Source: Mesodorylaimus sp. YZB2_4
Lineage: Eukaryota; Nematoda; Enoplea; Dorylaimida; Dorylaimidae
Direction of reading: 5' to 3'
Length of the DNA: 64,000 nt
Assembly: GCA_030248295.1 (NCBI GenBank)
Contig: JASANH010000124.1
Location: 1-64,000 of the forward strand
Numbering within the stretch: position 1 is the stretch's first letter; every line of letters starts with the position of its first letter. Positions 1-10,499 of this stretch are shown piece by piece. Under the pieces are notes generated by a model. That model saw nothing but the letters and a program-made list of their open reading frames with translations, ran no database searches and had not been told where the DNA came from. The position numbers were made by a program, and so were the translations under genes.

Positions 1-2316
1 TGGGCAGCAGAATTCGAACGGGGCCAGGCCCGCGCCGAAGCTATGGAAGATATTGCGACTGTCACTGCCCCGTCTCAACCCGATCAGCCACTGGCCTTGC
101 CAGTCGATCCTCGTTATCTTCGCGATCGTCGCGTGGACAGGCATTCGATATTTGACGATCTGAATATGATGTACGGTGATTGCAACGTTCAAGTCGCCTA
201 CGATCACTTGCGAGATAAAGACGATGGCAAATTCACGCCCAATTATCCACGCAACGCCAAGCCATTGTCGAAGCCGATCCTGAACAAAGGTCAAACGCCC
301 TACGAATTTGCGCACGGCCCTGCCGTTTATTTCATGCAACGTTTGCGTCATGTTCTCGAACATGGGATCGATCCTGCTGATGGCGAATTCTTCTTTCCCA
401 CGATCCCGATCCCGTGGCCAAGAATGGACAGAATCCCGCATATCGATCATTTCGATGAAGCACCCGAAGGATGGGTTCCGAAGTTGCCGCATGGAACTGC
501 CGATGAGGAACGATCAATGCCTTGCATTCGAAGATTCGCTCAAGAGTTCCGTCGAAGAACTAGGCACTTCTTTCGAGAAAACGATGGTCAACCAACCGAG
601 AGAAGACGAGCGGCCTTCGTCAGAACGGAAATTAACGAATGGATCGATTGGTACACCAAGGATCAGTTCAGGACTGCCTTCCCCCGTGGTGAGTCGTTGT
701 CCAATTATCAAAAATGGGTTATTTTCCTGTACGGCTATCACATCATCGCCGTCCAAGCTCGCCGAAGGTCGACGGCCGCATCGGTTCAGGACCGCAGCGC
801 TGCGTATGTTTTCAATTATTACAAGACCATCGATCTCAGCGATACCAACAAGGCACGGCCCCAATTGGTCGAAGCGAAAAATCGGGTAAAGCAAGCGATC
901 GCCGAGCTATCTCAAACGTGTGCGAATCCGAAATTGGCTCGCTACCATCGATTATTGGCGAAAATCAACACGTTCTTGACGGGACAAGAGTACAGAGTCG
1001 AAACGCGAACGGTGGTCGGTGGACAAACATCATCTGCTCCGCCGCCGCAAGTCACCAAGCCGCCAGTTCAAACGGCCGATTGGACCCCGTCCTGGACGGA
1101 ACCGCCCTCAGTCGCCGCGATCGTGGAAAAACAGAAGACATTGGGTATCATGGCCTTGCCAGGTTGCCGTCCCGTTCCGTTGGATGTGCTGGTCGATCGA
1201 ATTCCGATTCGCAATTTGCACGTGTCGTACCCGATTTTGATGGACGCGCCAGAATGGACGGGCCAGGCCCGCGCTTATGCTTATCGATTGCGTTTGATCG
1301 CTCCGGAAGTGTTGCCGCCGTTGGTCTTGCCAAATACGCCCGAAGCCGGCTATCCGTTCAAAACGCTTGATGAATTTTTGGCCGATTTGAATCGACTCGA
1401 TCCGAAGTTAGATCCTACGGCCCGGCCGTGTTGTCAAATGCTAGCTGATCAAGTCGATTGGTTGTCTAAAGAATTGAAATGGCAGATCGGATGGGAAACG
1501 CCTGCGGATCGTGAGAAACGTCTCAGGGACGAACAAGCATTGAGGGAACAACAACAGCAAAAAGAAGCCGCCGAATACGCACGACAACAAGAATCCGTTT
1601 TGAGTCGGTTGGGTGTGCCGTCTAATGTCCGAATTATTCGTCCATCAGCTGCTGCAGCTGCTAATACTGCTAATGCCGCGTCATCGTCTGCACCGACTGT
1701 GCTTCGCTCGACGGAAAATCGCCCGCCTGCGTCGCAGCCAACGTCAAGATCGAGACTGCAAAGCGTCGTCACCGTCGTCAGACAAGCTCAGGCCATGCCT
1801 GCACCACCTGCTCAACCAGTCGCTCCGAGGCCTGCGCCTGTGGAACCACCTACCGCGCCACCGAAAGTAGTGGAAACCGCACGTTTGTCGATCGATAGTC
1901 AAAATCGTCATTATTGGATCAAACGATCGATGCCAATTTACAAACGGTTGCGAGATGCCCAATGGCAATGGAACGAATTGAATGCCGAAGAAAAGATCGC
2001 CTATCGTTTATTGGCCGATAGTCCACACCCTGATGATACGGAACCGAACAAGGCCTTGCCTTTTGTGTTGCCAAAGCACGAATTTCAAGCCAATTTCTTG
2101 GGATCCACGTTCGCTGTTACGTTGGAAGCCGTCTACAATCAAATGGTTCTGGAAAGTGCCCCAGCTACGGCCATGCCGTCTCAGGATGTCGCTCAAGCCA
2201 GTGCTTCGACTGCGGCTCAAGCCATGGATACGTCTCAACCGCCAATGTTGATCCCGACACCTCGTCGTGGTGGTCGTCGCCGCCCATCTCGTTCGCGTTC
2301 GGCTCGACGTGATTAG
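1..2316 (+). CDS. Long intronless ORF of unknown function, open at left edge
   Basis: I do not recognise this protein. The frame is open from base 1, so the ATG at 43 is only the first Met inside the window and the true start may lie to the left. From that Met the product is 757 residues with no intron. The first ~330 residues are a mixed, probably folded region rich in Trp, Tyr and Arg. Pro-rich linkers follow near residues 335-370 and again at 540-620, where runs of Ala, Ser and Pro dominate and an Arg/Glu/Gln-rich helix-like stretch precedes them. A second compact region (about 625-700) holds many Trp/Tyr/Leu residues. The C-terminus ends in an Arg/Ser/Gly-rich tail (RRGGRRRPSRSRSARRD) suited to nucleic-acid binding or nuclear targeting. 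The absence of introns sets it apart from most neighbours and could mean a retrogene or a mobile-element ORF; neither is shown. Confidence 0.75.
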   Translation, partial: WAAEFERGQARAEAMEDIATVTAPSQPDQPLALPVDPRYLRDRRVDRHSIFDDLNMMYGDCNVQVAYDHLRDKDDGKFTPNYPRNAKPLSKPILNKGQTPYEFAHGPAVYFMQRLRHVLEHGIDPADGEFFFPTIPIPWPRMDRIPHIDHFDEAPEGWVPKLPHGTADEERSMPCIRRFAQEFRRRTRHFFRENDGQPTERRRAAFVRTEINEWIDWYTKDQFRTAFPRGESLSNYQKWVIFLYGYHIIAVQARRRSTAASVQDRSAAYVFNYYKTIDLSDTNKARPQLVEAKNRVKQAIAELSQTCANPKLARYHRLLAKINTFLTGQEYRVETRTVVGGQTSSAPPPQVTKPPVQTADWTPSWTEPPSVAAIVEKQKTLGIMALPGCRPVPLDVLVDRIPIRNLHVSYPILMDAPEWTGQARAYAYRLRLIAPEVLPPLVLPNTPEAGYPFKTLDEFLADLNRLDPKLDPTARPCCQMLADQVDWLSKELKWQIGWETPADREKRLRDEQALREQQQQKEAAEYARQQESVLSRLGVPSNVRIIRPSAAAAANTANAASSSAPTVLRSTENRPPASQPTSRSRLQSVVTVVRQAQAMPAPPAQPVAPRPAPVEPPTAPPKVVETARLSIDSQNRHYWIKRSMPIYKRLRDAQWQWNELNAEEKIAYRLLADSPHPDDTEPNKALPFVLPKHEFQANFLGSTFAVTLEAVYNQMVLESAPATAMPSQDVAQASASTAAQAMDTSQPPMLIPTPRRGGRRRPSRSRSARRD

Positions 2317-2724
2317 TGAACAAAGGAAATCGTTTTGGAGAAAAGAATGGTTCAGCTCTTGGCTGCTTATCAGTACGGTATGTTGTGTTTGTGTGGGACT
2401 GTTATCATGTATAATCTTAGTCGTAGTTAGGACCGCACGGGTTATGTAAGTCACGCGCTGTATAGTATTGATTGGAGTTCCAGGACTTTCCTGCTAAGCC
2501 TTGTGAATAATGGGCCCCCCTTTGGGTAAGGGTGTGGCTATTGATAGTCTTATCGTTGATAATCATTTTATGTTAGCGTGTATTTTGAATGTGCGTATCT
2601 GAGATCGACTGGGACGGGTAGCGGGTCACCAGTCTAAGCTAACTCTCTTTCGAAATCTGGGATTTCAACTGTTCCAGTCATGGCTCGGTCCTTGACCACA
2701 AAGTCCATCCAGTTAGGGGCACAT

Positions 2725-3083
2725 GTTGCAGAGGGGGTTTACCATGGATGGCACATGAGCCTAACAGGTAGCTCTTGATTACGAATTCGTAAAAAGATGC
2801 TAACTGTAATTTGGACAGCACTACAACCACACCAACGATCTGTAATGCCATCCGCCTTTCAGTCTTGTTCCTCACTTCCTGTCATCGTCAGACAGTGCTG
2901 CACATGAACAAGTGGGTTGTAACCCGCACCTCTCCGTGCAAGTGGTTCCTTCTCCGCCTGTCCGCTCGACACGTGTGTTTCCAGCACGTGAGTCACTTCC
3001 ACGTGTTCTGCCCTTTCTGGCACTTGATCAGATCTAGCCAAATCAAACCGGTATCTCTCTGTACTGGCCCTAGATCGTCAGCC
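2725..3083 (+). repeat. 359-bp dispersed repeat, copy 1
   Basis: This segment matches 14171-14529 over its whole length with only scattered substitutions and no length change. The sequence turns abruptly non-homologous on both sides. I see no coding frame conserved between the copies. It could be a solo LTR or a non-autonomous element. The second copy can be read as starting TG and ending CA, but no target-site duplication is clear. Confidence 0.85.
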
Positions 3084-3362
3084 CAAGGCTCATTTATACT
3101 GGCCACCGAACTCTCTGTGACTGCGCGCTCAGGACAGAGTTCTCTGCCACTCTGTCACCGAGAGGGCGTTTATACTGCCTCCAGAGTCCACGCTCCAGAG
3201 CGCACTGTCCTGCGTTTTCAGAAACTGGAACTCTGTCCCTGCGTTTAGAGAGGCGCTGTCCCAGAGAGGCGCTAGAGAGACGAAAACATTTTCTGCTCTT
3301 TGCACAAAGAGGCGAGGCGCGGCGCGGCGGAAACCAGTCAGAAGCGTGGGCTTTATGCCGGA

Positions 3363-3493
3363 AGGCGCATTTATAGTCGACAAAATTTCTACACCTACCC
3401 CTACGGTAGGAGTAATAGCATACGCTAAAGTATATGGCCATTACACCTACCCTAGGGGTAGGAGTAGAAATTTTGTCGACTATAATTGCGCCT
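3363..3493. repeat. 131-bp near-perfect inverted repeat (MITE-like hairpin)
   Basis: The left side (AGGCGCATTTATAGTCGAC...) is matched by its reverse complement ending at 3493, with a single mismatch over the first ~35 bases. The symmetry continues through CTACACCTACCCCTA and its mirror, and fades only in the central ~30 bases around 3428. Transcribed, it would fold into one long hairpin. It contains no ORF. It is best read as a small foldback or MITE-type element. Confidence 0.8.
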
Positions 3494-4382
3494 GGATTGC
3501 GCAAAGTCCATCCAGTTAGGGGCCCAATGTTGGGCCGAGTCCCTCGTTGTGGTGACCCGAAGGCTAAGAAGACCTCGGTAATAGGAGCGAGATCCTGGTG
3601 CCGTCGAGACTTCTACCGACTGGTGGACAGTGGAAGTCCACGGTTTGTGGGCAAGATAGCCATGTAAGGGTGTGGCTATTCGAATTTGGTTTGCCCCCCT
3701 CTCTTTTTCGATCTGGTGACCCAGACGGCCTTGCCGGTGAGTCAGACACTTCCTTCCTGCCCGTCTCTAGTTAGCCACGCCTTGCGTGCTTATGATTGGT
3801 TGCCTTGCCATTTGATGTATCTATGCGCCAGTGCTTTGTCGTCTGTCGAGATTTCGTCAGTCAGTCTGCATTGTGTGTTTGTCCCGTGCGGTCGTAGAAG
3901 TAAAAGGTCTCGTTGACTAGTCTTACGTTTGCTATCGTACGGCACCTAGCTCGACTCGCTAGGTTGTCACAAGTTCAATGATTTGTTACAGCCCATGAAT
4001 TTGCATTGTTTCCCATCCGTCAATCATTCTTCGAAGTTGTACTAATGAGCGGCTGTTTCATCAATGTCTGTGCGCCTAGCTGATTCAATCATGCAGGCAC
4101 AAAGCAATGTAGCAACTGACCTGCACTAAATTCGCGAGACATTGGTGCTCTGGTGGGCGGGCTGGGGTATTGCACAGTCACTTTTTAGTTGGTTTTACTG
4201 GTACTGGCACATCACTCATTCGAGTTATTAGGTTGCGCCAACATAAGTTAATGTGCCGAGTTCACCGATATTAATGTGCTCAACTCGAACACTTTTAAAA
4301 AGTATTGAAGAGAACAAATATGAATTTCGTGGTACTTGTTCGAAGAGGATTGTGGTCCTGTTGTCAGTCATAACTTGAGAAC

Positions 4383-4447
4383 ACATACAGTACAGTACGT
4401 ACACATGCTGCATGCAGTATGTACAGTATGTACACATACAGTATGTG
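4383..4447. repeat. Palindromic TACAGTATGTAC microsatellite
   Basis: Overlapping copies of ACATACAGTA, TGTACAGTATG and CATGCTGCATG make a short locally palindromic tract. The same TACAGTA/TACTGTA core recurs elsewhere in the window, for example near 21390, 29505-29570, 36943, 40451-40497 and 50341-50364. Confidence 0.6.
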
Positions 4448-4536
4448 GTAGCGACTAGGCAGGTAACCAGTCTGATGTGAGTTTCACATTCTGCAAAAGC
4501 ACAAGAAGCACGCCTCCTGCTTTTATGTCTTCTCAG

Positions 4537-5456
4537 TCACAATCGAATTTTGTTTCTCATAACGTGCTCTTGAAATCCTTTTCTAAACTTTCCATTGGAT
4601 TTTAAATAGACCAAAAGATGGGTGATTCCATTCACATTTAACAGCATTCCGCCATAGTGCATGAGATTACTTGCTGCAGAAGAAGGCAGCAGGTCGCTTT
4701 TAGAAATGCCTTGGAAAATAACAACCGTCAACCAAAAGCAGATGTACATAAAGCCGATGATCATAATGGTCTTGAATGCTCCGAATTGTATTTTCCGAGC
4801 CCACTCACTTCGTTGGGCCTCGTTTAGCCATCGTGTTCCCCAATATCGATAACCAACTGTGACCAAAGCAATGACATAAACCAAGACTGTGCAGCTTGAC
4901 GTCACCCCTCCTTGAAAATTACAAATCATGATATTGTACGCGGTCAACGCAGTCGCATTTCCGCAAGCTGAAAGAGTCTCGTTGGCGTGAGGTGCTGTGA
5001 GAATAATCGCTTCTATCACTTGCGATATACCCGATAACCAAATTAAAAGATTAAAAACCGCTATGTATTTCACTTGGTTCAAATTTTTGTGGAAAATTGC
5101 AAACTTTGATGCCAGTAGCCTGTCAAACCCCAACAGCATTGTGCCTACCACACCAGCGTTCCCATTACGTACTGCGGCGAAACGAGTAGCATGCATTCAT
5201 ACTGTGTCGTTGCGGGTAGGCTAGCAGCATAGGCGATCACACCGCGAAGACCGAATTGAAAAGAAGCCGATGCTAATAAGAATTCGGCCAAAGCATGACT
5301 AAATATGGCGTATTGACTTTTATTATGTAGATCCTTTGTCTTGAGAATGGTGTACATGACCAAGTTGTTTGTCGTGGCAAAGACGAAGATCTTAACAAAT
5401 AGATCGCAAGGACAAAAGGCTCTCTCAGGTGAGGGCATCCTAGGGGCTCCTTTCAT
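4537..5456 (-). CDS. Serpentine 7TM chemoreceptor-like gene (Srsx-type), frame-broken
   Basis: Two overlapping minus-strand frames together encode most of a seven-helix receptor. The upstream frame (5456 down to 5145) carries the end of helix 1 (NNLVMYTILKTKDL), helix 2 and the first extracellular loop Cys (YECMLL). The downstream frame (from 5196 or earlier to the stop at 4537) gives helix 3 ending GFDRLLA, helix 4, helix 5 (VLVYVIALVTV), helix 6 (IMIIGFMYICFWLTVV) and helix 7 running into LVYLKSNGKFRKGF. This order and the KxKDLxNKS loop resemble nematode Srsx-like receptors, which are thought to sense chemicals in neurons. I found no GT-AG intron with compatible phase at the junction near 5150; a single-base change would restore the frame, so it is either a pseudogene or a sequence error. 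Most of helix 1 must come from an upstream exon that I could not place. Confidence 0.7.
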
Positions 5457-7839
5457 AGCTCGACGATTGCCAAAAGACAGATGCTTTACCTGTCCTCGTC
5501 CGTTACCGAGGGTTCAATTAAATATTTTTAATTTTATTCCATTATTTTTCTATGAACCTGCTCCTCTCTAAAAACGAGACCAAATAACGCTCTCGGCGAG
5601 CGTCTCTCGAAAATTAGGCTGATTTATCAAGACGAAGCTTATCGCCCGCACCTGCTGCCTTCCCCAGTGACGGCAGCATATTGAAATTATTTACAAGCTG
5701 CTGATAATCGAAGTTCCGAATCAGCGATCTTCAAGACAATTATCGAATTAAGATATCCAAAGAACGGGACTGACCATGAGACTAATCTTTGTACACACTG
5801 CAGCTGAAGACAGCCCCGTCACATCTCAGGTCGTCGGATAGAGTACAGTAAGTCAATCTTATGTGTGAGAAATACCTAACATTCTGGACTTAGTCAACCC
5901 CCCGAGAGGCTTATTGTCTCTTTCCAACGTGCTACATTGCACACACAGACACACGTTTTCTTCTCGTCTTTCTTTCCTAGCAGCGCTGCCATGCTGTCGC
6001 GGCTTCGAGGTCAGGTATTTTGGGCAGTGGCCTGTCTAAGGCGATCTTAAGGAGCCCTGAGATTGTGGAACTTTGTCTTAGCTCTCTGACCCGCAATAAC
6101 AGCTCTTTTTGAGCCGGACTAAAATTCTGTCGTCTTATTTAGCAATTGAGGCCAAATAAGAACGACAGAATGCCATCATCATCATTTTACTCCTTACCCA
6201 AGCAAATATATGCGCTTGACAGGAGAGGAGACACATAAAATTAACTGAAACTTATACGCATGGTGAAATTACTACCACGTATTCTCCCATGGTATGGAAT
6301 CCCTCAAGGGTCGCAAAAGACACAAAACCCCATTTGTAGGACGCAAAATTTTGACTTTTAATAACCAAATAATAGTTCACATAGTCGCCTACTAACGGCA
6401 GATTTTGTGTATAAAACGAGGATTCCCACATCTTTAAAACCATGGTAAAGCTTATAAAATAAACCAGGTTCGGCTCGTTTGCAGCGCTCATATAATGAGG
6501 CCCATCCTGCCTTAGCCAAGGAGTCCCTATGACAAAGTAAAATCATTCAAATACAAAATTCGCTTAGTAATGGGTTCCGGTCTTATTTCCAGCGTTAAAT
6601 TTTGAGGTCTGATAAAATGACTTAAGTCATCAATTTTTTACTGTGAAACAAAATGTGAAATGTCTTAGGACGCGCCCAAACCTACGGATATGACCCCTCT
6701 AGAACAGCTATTGCAACATTTACCCATCCTAAAATTAGGATCGCACTGTGAAACTGGCCCCTGCTGATTATGAGACTTGTGCTATTGCAGTTATCTTACT
6801 CCTACATACCGTACTAGCCTAGCTGCATAGACTAGCTGCTAGCGTAGTGCTTGGCTGCGTATGCCATCCATCCGTGGCATAACCACTCTCCCTCTTTATT
6901 TGTATTTGTTCATTTCCAACTTTGGCCTTATGAGCGCAAGATATTGTGGCCCAACCCGCTTGCAGCGTGGCAGAGCACCTTTTCTAGCAAGCCAATGCAG
7001 TAAATGCTTGCTCATAATCATGCACTTGACTGGCGCGTGTCGAGAAAGGTTTCTCGTATAGGTTTTTTTCTGTCGAATGGCACTGGTGAGACAGGTTTCT
7101 TTGATAGAGCAAGGTACAGATTTATAGGTGCCAAGGTGTCCATAGTTTCTTGTCTGCAACCTGTTCTTTTTGTGATAATTTGTGCACTGAGACTAGGAAA
7201 GCGAGGAGGCGGTCATAACATCGTTTTGAGTTGAGCTGAGCAGTTCTGGTCACGTTGGTATTGTGACATTATATTTGTTGCACACACGTTTCACCTGCCA
7301 CTCGCTGTTCCGTCAACTGATCGCCCTTGTCACCAAGACTCTGCCCCTTGTCGCCCCTGATCAAATTCCACTGCGCCAGGGCGACAGCGCGATCACAAAG
7401 TTGCAAACAGAACAGTCCGTGCTTTGTACATGCAGCATACATACGCGTGTTTCACTAAGTGTAGATACAGTATGCGTGAGCCGTAAGCTTGAGATGCGGT
7501 TCTTTTGACGCAGGATTATGCAAACGAACGCACTCTGGACTTGTTTTTTGGCACATGTCGGCGCACCACTATATGTATATTGTGGACCACATTGATCTAC
7601 GTGTTGTGCACCAGGTGTCCTACCTGTTTTGTTCTGGACATCAGGGCCTGCTCGATGCATTCGTTCCTGTTTTTCTTGACATTCTGTTTTGCATATGCTG
7701 ATCGGCTGGGTATATATAGACCCGCAAGTGCTTCGTGTTCAGAGCGGCTATTTCCTATTCTTATTGGCGGACGCTTGGTGAATTAAGATGGCTCGTTGGC
7801 CCACACGTCGTGGCAATCCGCGGTATCAACCATATGGTC
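5457..7839. other. Intergenic region, no gene recognised
   Basis: Only short, composition-driven open frames occur on both strands. None shows splice-flanked coding character or a recognisable domain. The missing first exon of the chemoreceptor would be expected somewhere above 5456 but is not identifiable by eye. Confidence 0.4.
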
Positions 7840-7849
7840 GTGCTTTTGG

Positions 7850-8811
7850 GATCCCATGTCAAAAGATCGCAGTAATAAGGTCGCACGACAAAAGATCTTG
7901 ATAAAAAGATCGCGAGGCCATAAAGATCACACGACGAAAGATCGCAACTAAAAAGATCGTAAGGACAACAGGGTCGCATGGTATAAAAGGTCGCAAAAAA
8001 CAAAACCATGCAAAAAAATGAAGGTGATGACAGCGCATTTATGTCCACCTATAAATTTAGCTGTCGATTAAGGTTTAAGGTTATAGCCATTTCAGCTGTT
8101 TCTTAGAGTTCGTTTGCGATTCTCTGTTTGCTGCAAGATGCCTTTGGAATTCGCAAAAAGTCAGAAAGGGAAAGATCAGTTTTGTTATCGCTGACGTTAT
8201 TCGGAAAGGAGCGGGAAAGCGGAAACAAAATCGATTGGAAATGCGTGAATTTCAAAAAAAAACAGGGGAAACTGCCGATCCCGAATGCAAACTGAGAACG
8301 GACAGGTGTCGAAGGAGCGAGGCGAGCATAATCATGCCCCCGATCCAGCTAAGATAGCCGTGAAAAACGTCGTAAACAACATCAAAGATCGAGCCTCAGG
8401 AGCCCATGCAGGAATCGACCCATCAAATTATTGCTGCAGTGACAGCTGGGTTGTCAGCTGCTAAACAAGGCCAACTTCCGCCAGTTCAATGTATGAAACG
8501 TCTGTAGGAATCGAAAGAATCATGAATGATTATTATAACAGAGATATCATGGATTATTTGCGCGTTGTCGCTCATAATTACAACTTCTAAAATGTTTTTA
8601 ATGCAACCTACTCGTATTATGTTCCAAGTTTCATGACAGAGTGTGTAAAATGTAAAATAATGATATTTCTGGCCTTTTTCGACATGTTATGAGAGTGAAA
8701 ATAAATTTTTTTAAAACAATGCTCTAATTTGCTTAAAAATTTCTATATGCGATCTTTTTGTTGCGACCTTTTGTTGTGCGACCTTTTTCCCGCGATCTTT
8801 TGACGCGTCAA
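7850..8811. mobile_element. Non-autonomous element with GATCGC subterminal repeats
   Basis: Both ends carry GTCAAAAGATCGC in inverted orientation (about 7858-7870 and 8793-8805). Just inside each end are several degenerate 13-18 bp units of the form AAAAGATCGC or AAGGTCGCAC, reading inward in opposite orientation at the two ends. A 10-bp direct repeat, GTGCTTTTGG, lies immediately outside at 7840-7849 and 8812-8821 and looks like a target-site duplication. The interior (about 8050-8740) has no intact ORF. Many short subterminal repeats of a transposase-binding kind are typical of DNA transposons. The family is not assigned; a 10-bp duplication would be unusual for hAT or Tc1/mariner. Confidence 0.7.
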
Positions 8812-8821
8812 GTGCTTTTGG

Positions 8822-9751
8822 TGAGGTTTCGTAATATCTTGGTGCAGCGTAGGTGCAGGAGTTCAACTTCGTTACATTTGGGGCCGCTCCTTTTGAGTTG
8901 AGGGGACCTAAGTCTCTTGCTGATATCTTTTATTGCCTGCCCATTTCATTGGCAGCGCTTTTCTTGCCAGTCTATTTGAGTAGCTGTGCCGAGCCATGTC
9001 TACAGTCTCGCGACAGCGACAAAAATTCGCATCTGTCGCGGCGACAAGTGGTTCGGAGGAGGTGTGTCTTGGAATGGACCTGGGAATGGATTTTGTTACG
9101 TCGTTTGAATTTTCTTGGAGGATGTGTTGGAATCGAGTCTATACAGTATTAAGTGAAATGTGAGTATAGTCTGGCTATTAGTAGCAGCCATTCTTACTGT
9201 AACATAACCATATAAAGAAAGAAGCCAACAAATGCTTGCAAAAGGCTCCTTCCTGCCATTTTGACATTCCGGTCCTAATTTTCTGTTTCGACAACAAGAA
9301 ACAAGGACCAAACCCCAAAAATGTGTCAGATAATATGCTGTATCTGCCGGTCTTTTTTGGTTAGCCATGCCTCATATTGCCGGCCATTGCTGAACTGTGC
9401 TTCTGGTGCCGGTCTATTTAACTAGCCGTGCTTAATTGCCGGTCTGTGTGATTATCAGCGAATAAAATGTGGAGGTATTCTAGCAGCTGAGAGATCGAAC
9501 CATGCAGCAGGCAATATTTACCAATTCTTTGGAGAAATACTTCGAACAAAAACGCTTGCTGCGGAGCTTGCGCGGCTCAAAACAAATCAGCCACTTCTCT
9601 GAATAATAATTTGAAGCAGACTCGATGCAGATATGTTTACTTGACCGCGGATGCTGCATTGCGCCTGGTTACGTAACAGCATTTTCATGACCACAAAACT
9701 GATCCATGTCTCTCCACTGAGATACGTACTCTTTTTCAGTCTCTTCATTTC
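8822..9751. other. Intergenic region, nothing recognised
   Basis: No exon, tRNA or repeat could be supported. The open frame at 8853-9152 has no splice context, and its composition does not look coding. Confidence 0.4.
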
Positions 9752-10077
9752 TCAGCTTGTCGACTTCGCTGCGTTGATTGTCCGATAATAATCGTGGGGC
9801 ATTATGCCCCATGGATTCAAATACCTGAAGTAGTGGGAAATTACAGCGATGATGTTATGTGACAAGTGATTGAAAGTACTGACTTGATACGGAAAGCTGA
9901 CTTAAAATCCCCTTTTCCTTGCGTTTTCGAATGACGGTCTCCTGCACGGATCAGTAGGAACCCCCTTTTTGAGGCTGTCAAATCCAGTCCTTGGCTATCC
10001 CCCGCGATTCGACCATCGCAGCACGGAAAGATTAGCGCGAATAGCAGAATGGGAAAAAAGGCGCCGGTTATTTTCAT
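9752..10077 (-). CDS. Small secreted peptide precursor, paralogue C
   Basis: Two exons: 10077-9884 (194 nt) and 9824-9752 (73 nt), with a 59-nt GT-AG intron in phase 2, give an 88-residue product. Residues 1-22 form a signal peptide (MKITGAFFPILLFALIFPCC). A dibasic KR near residue 38 precedes GFLLIRAGDR, the counterpart of the short peptides in the two plus-strand paralogues. Exon 2 encodes YLNPWGIMPHDYYRTINAAK plus STS and the stop, and aligns without gaps to exon 2 of both other genes. The product is probably secreted and cleaved by a prohormone convertase, as a neuropeptide-like precursor. I do not recognise the family. The identical intron position and phase prove common descent. It is the most diverged copy: the amidation signal GR of the paralogues reads GDR here. 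Confidence 0.8.
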
Positions 10078-10166
10078 AATAGTAGACTTATGGGATGATG
10101 ATGCCGACCAAAGAATGAAAGTAGGTGCCTTCGTAGCGTACATTTAACACGCTTCCCACCTCGTGT

Positions 10167-10415
10167 TTATTCATTTGAGGGTGTTTTGACCACCGTTGAT
10201 GTTACGGGGAATAGGGGATAATTTTTGCTATCATTAATCATATACAGGGCAACATAAGTGGATGTGATAAAGCCTCCTTTCTCGCTCGCCGCACGTTCGT
10301 AACATTCAAGCATAGATGGCAGTAGGACCGTGGGCTGGGCAATGTTTTGATAGTGACGACAAACTGCATAGGCAACATCTCCTGTCGTTAGGCCTACCTG
10401 TGTCCCTTGCGCCAC
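10167..10415 (-). other. Unassigned minus-strand open frame
   Basis: An 82-codon open frame with fairly protein-like composition lies between peptide gene C and the retroelement relic. It might be the decayed 3' part of that relic or chance. No motif supports a function and I do not claim a gene. Confidence 0.2.
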
Positions 10416-10499
10416 ATGCGGCCATCAAACAATCAGTTGCGTCACAGCAATGTGATCACTCACGTCGTATATTGCTGATGGGCAGACGGTTCAGGTAAG

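Larger units (their letters stand above)
2317..4536. other. Repeat-rich intergenic region
   Basis: I find no convincing exon here. The stretch holds a 359-bp dispersed repeat (2725-3083), a 131-bp hairpin element (3363-3493) and a cluster of palindromic TACAGTATGTAC motifs (4383-4447). A 16-bp direct repeat lies at 2527-2542 and 3665-3680. The 19-mer AAGTCCATCCAGTTAGGGG occurs at about 2701 and again at about 3504, which suggests nested insertions. Confidence 0.6.

Noticed and set aside
5145..5196. A tiny intron explaining the chemoreceptor frame change
   Set aside because: None of the GT sites in the upstream frame has the phase required by the TAG acceptor before the helix-3 frame, and the gaps would be under 40 nt.
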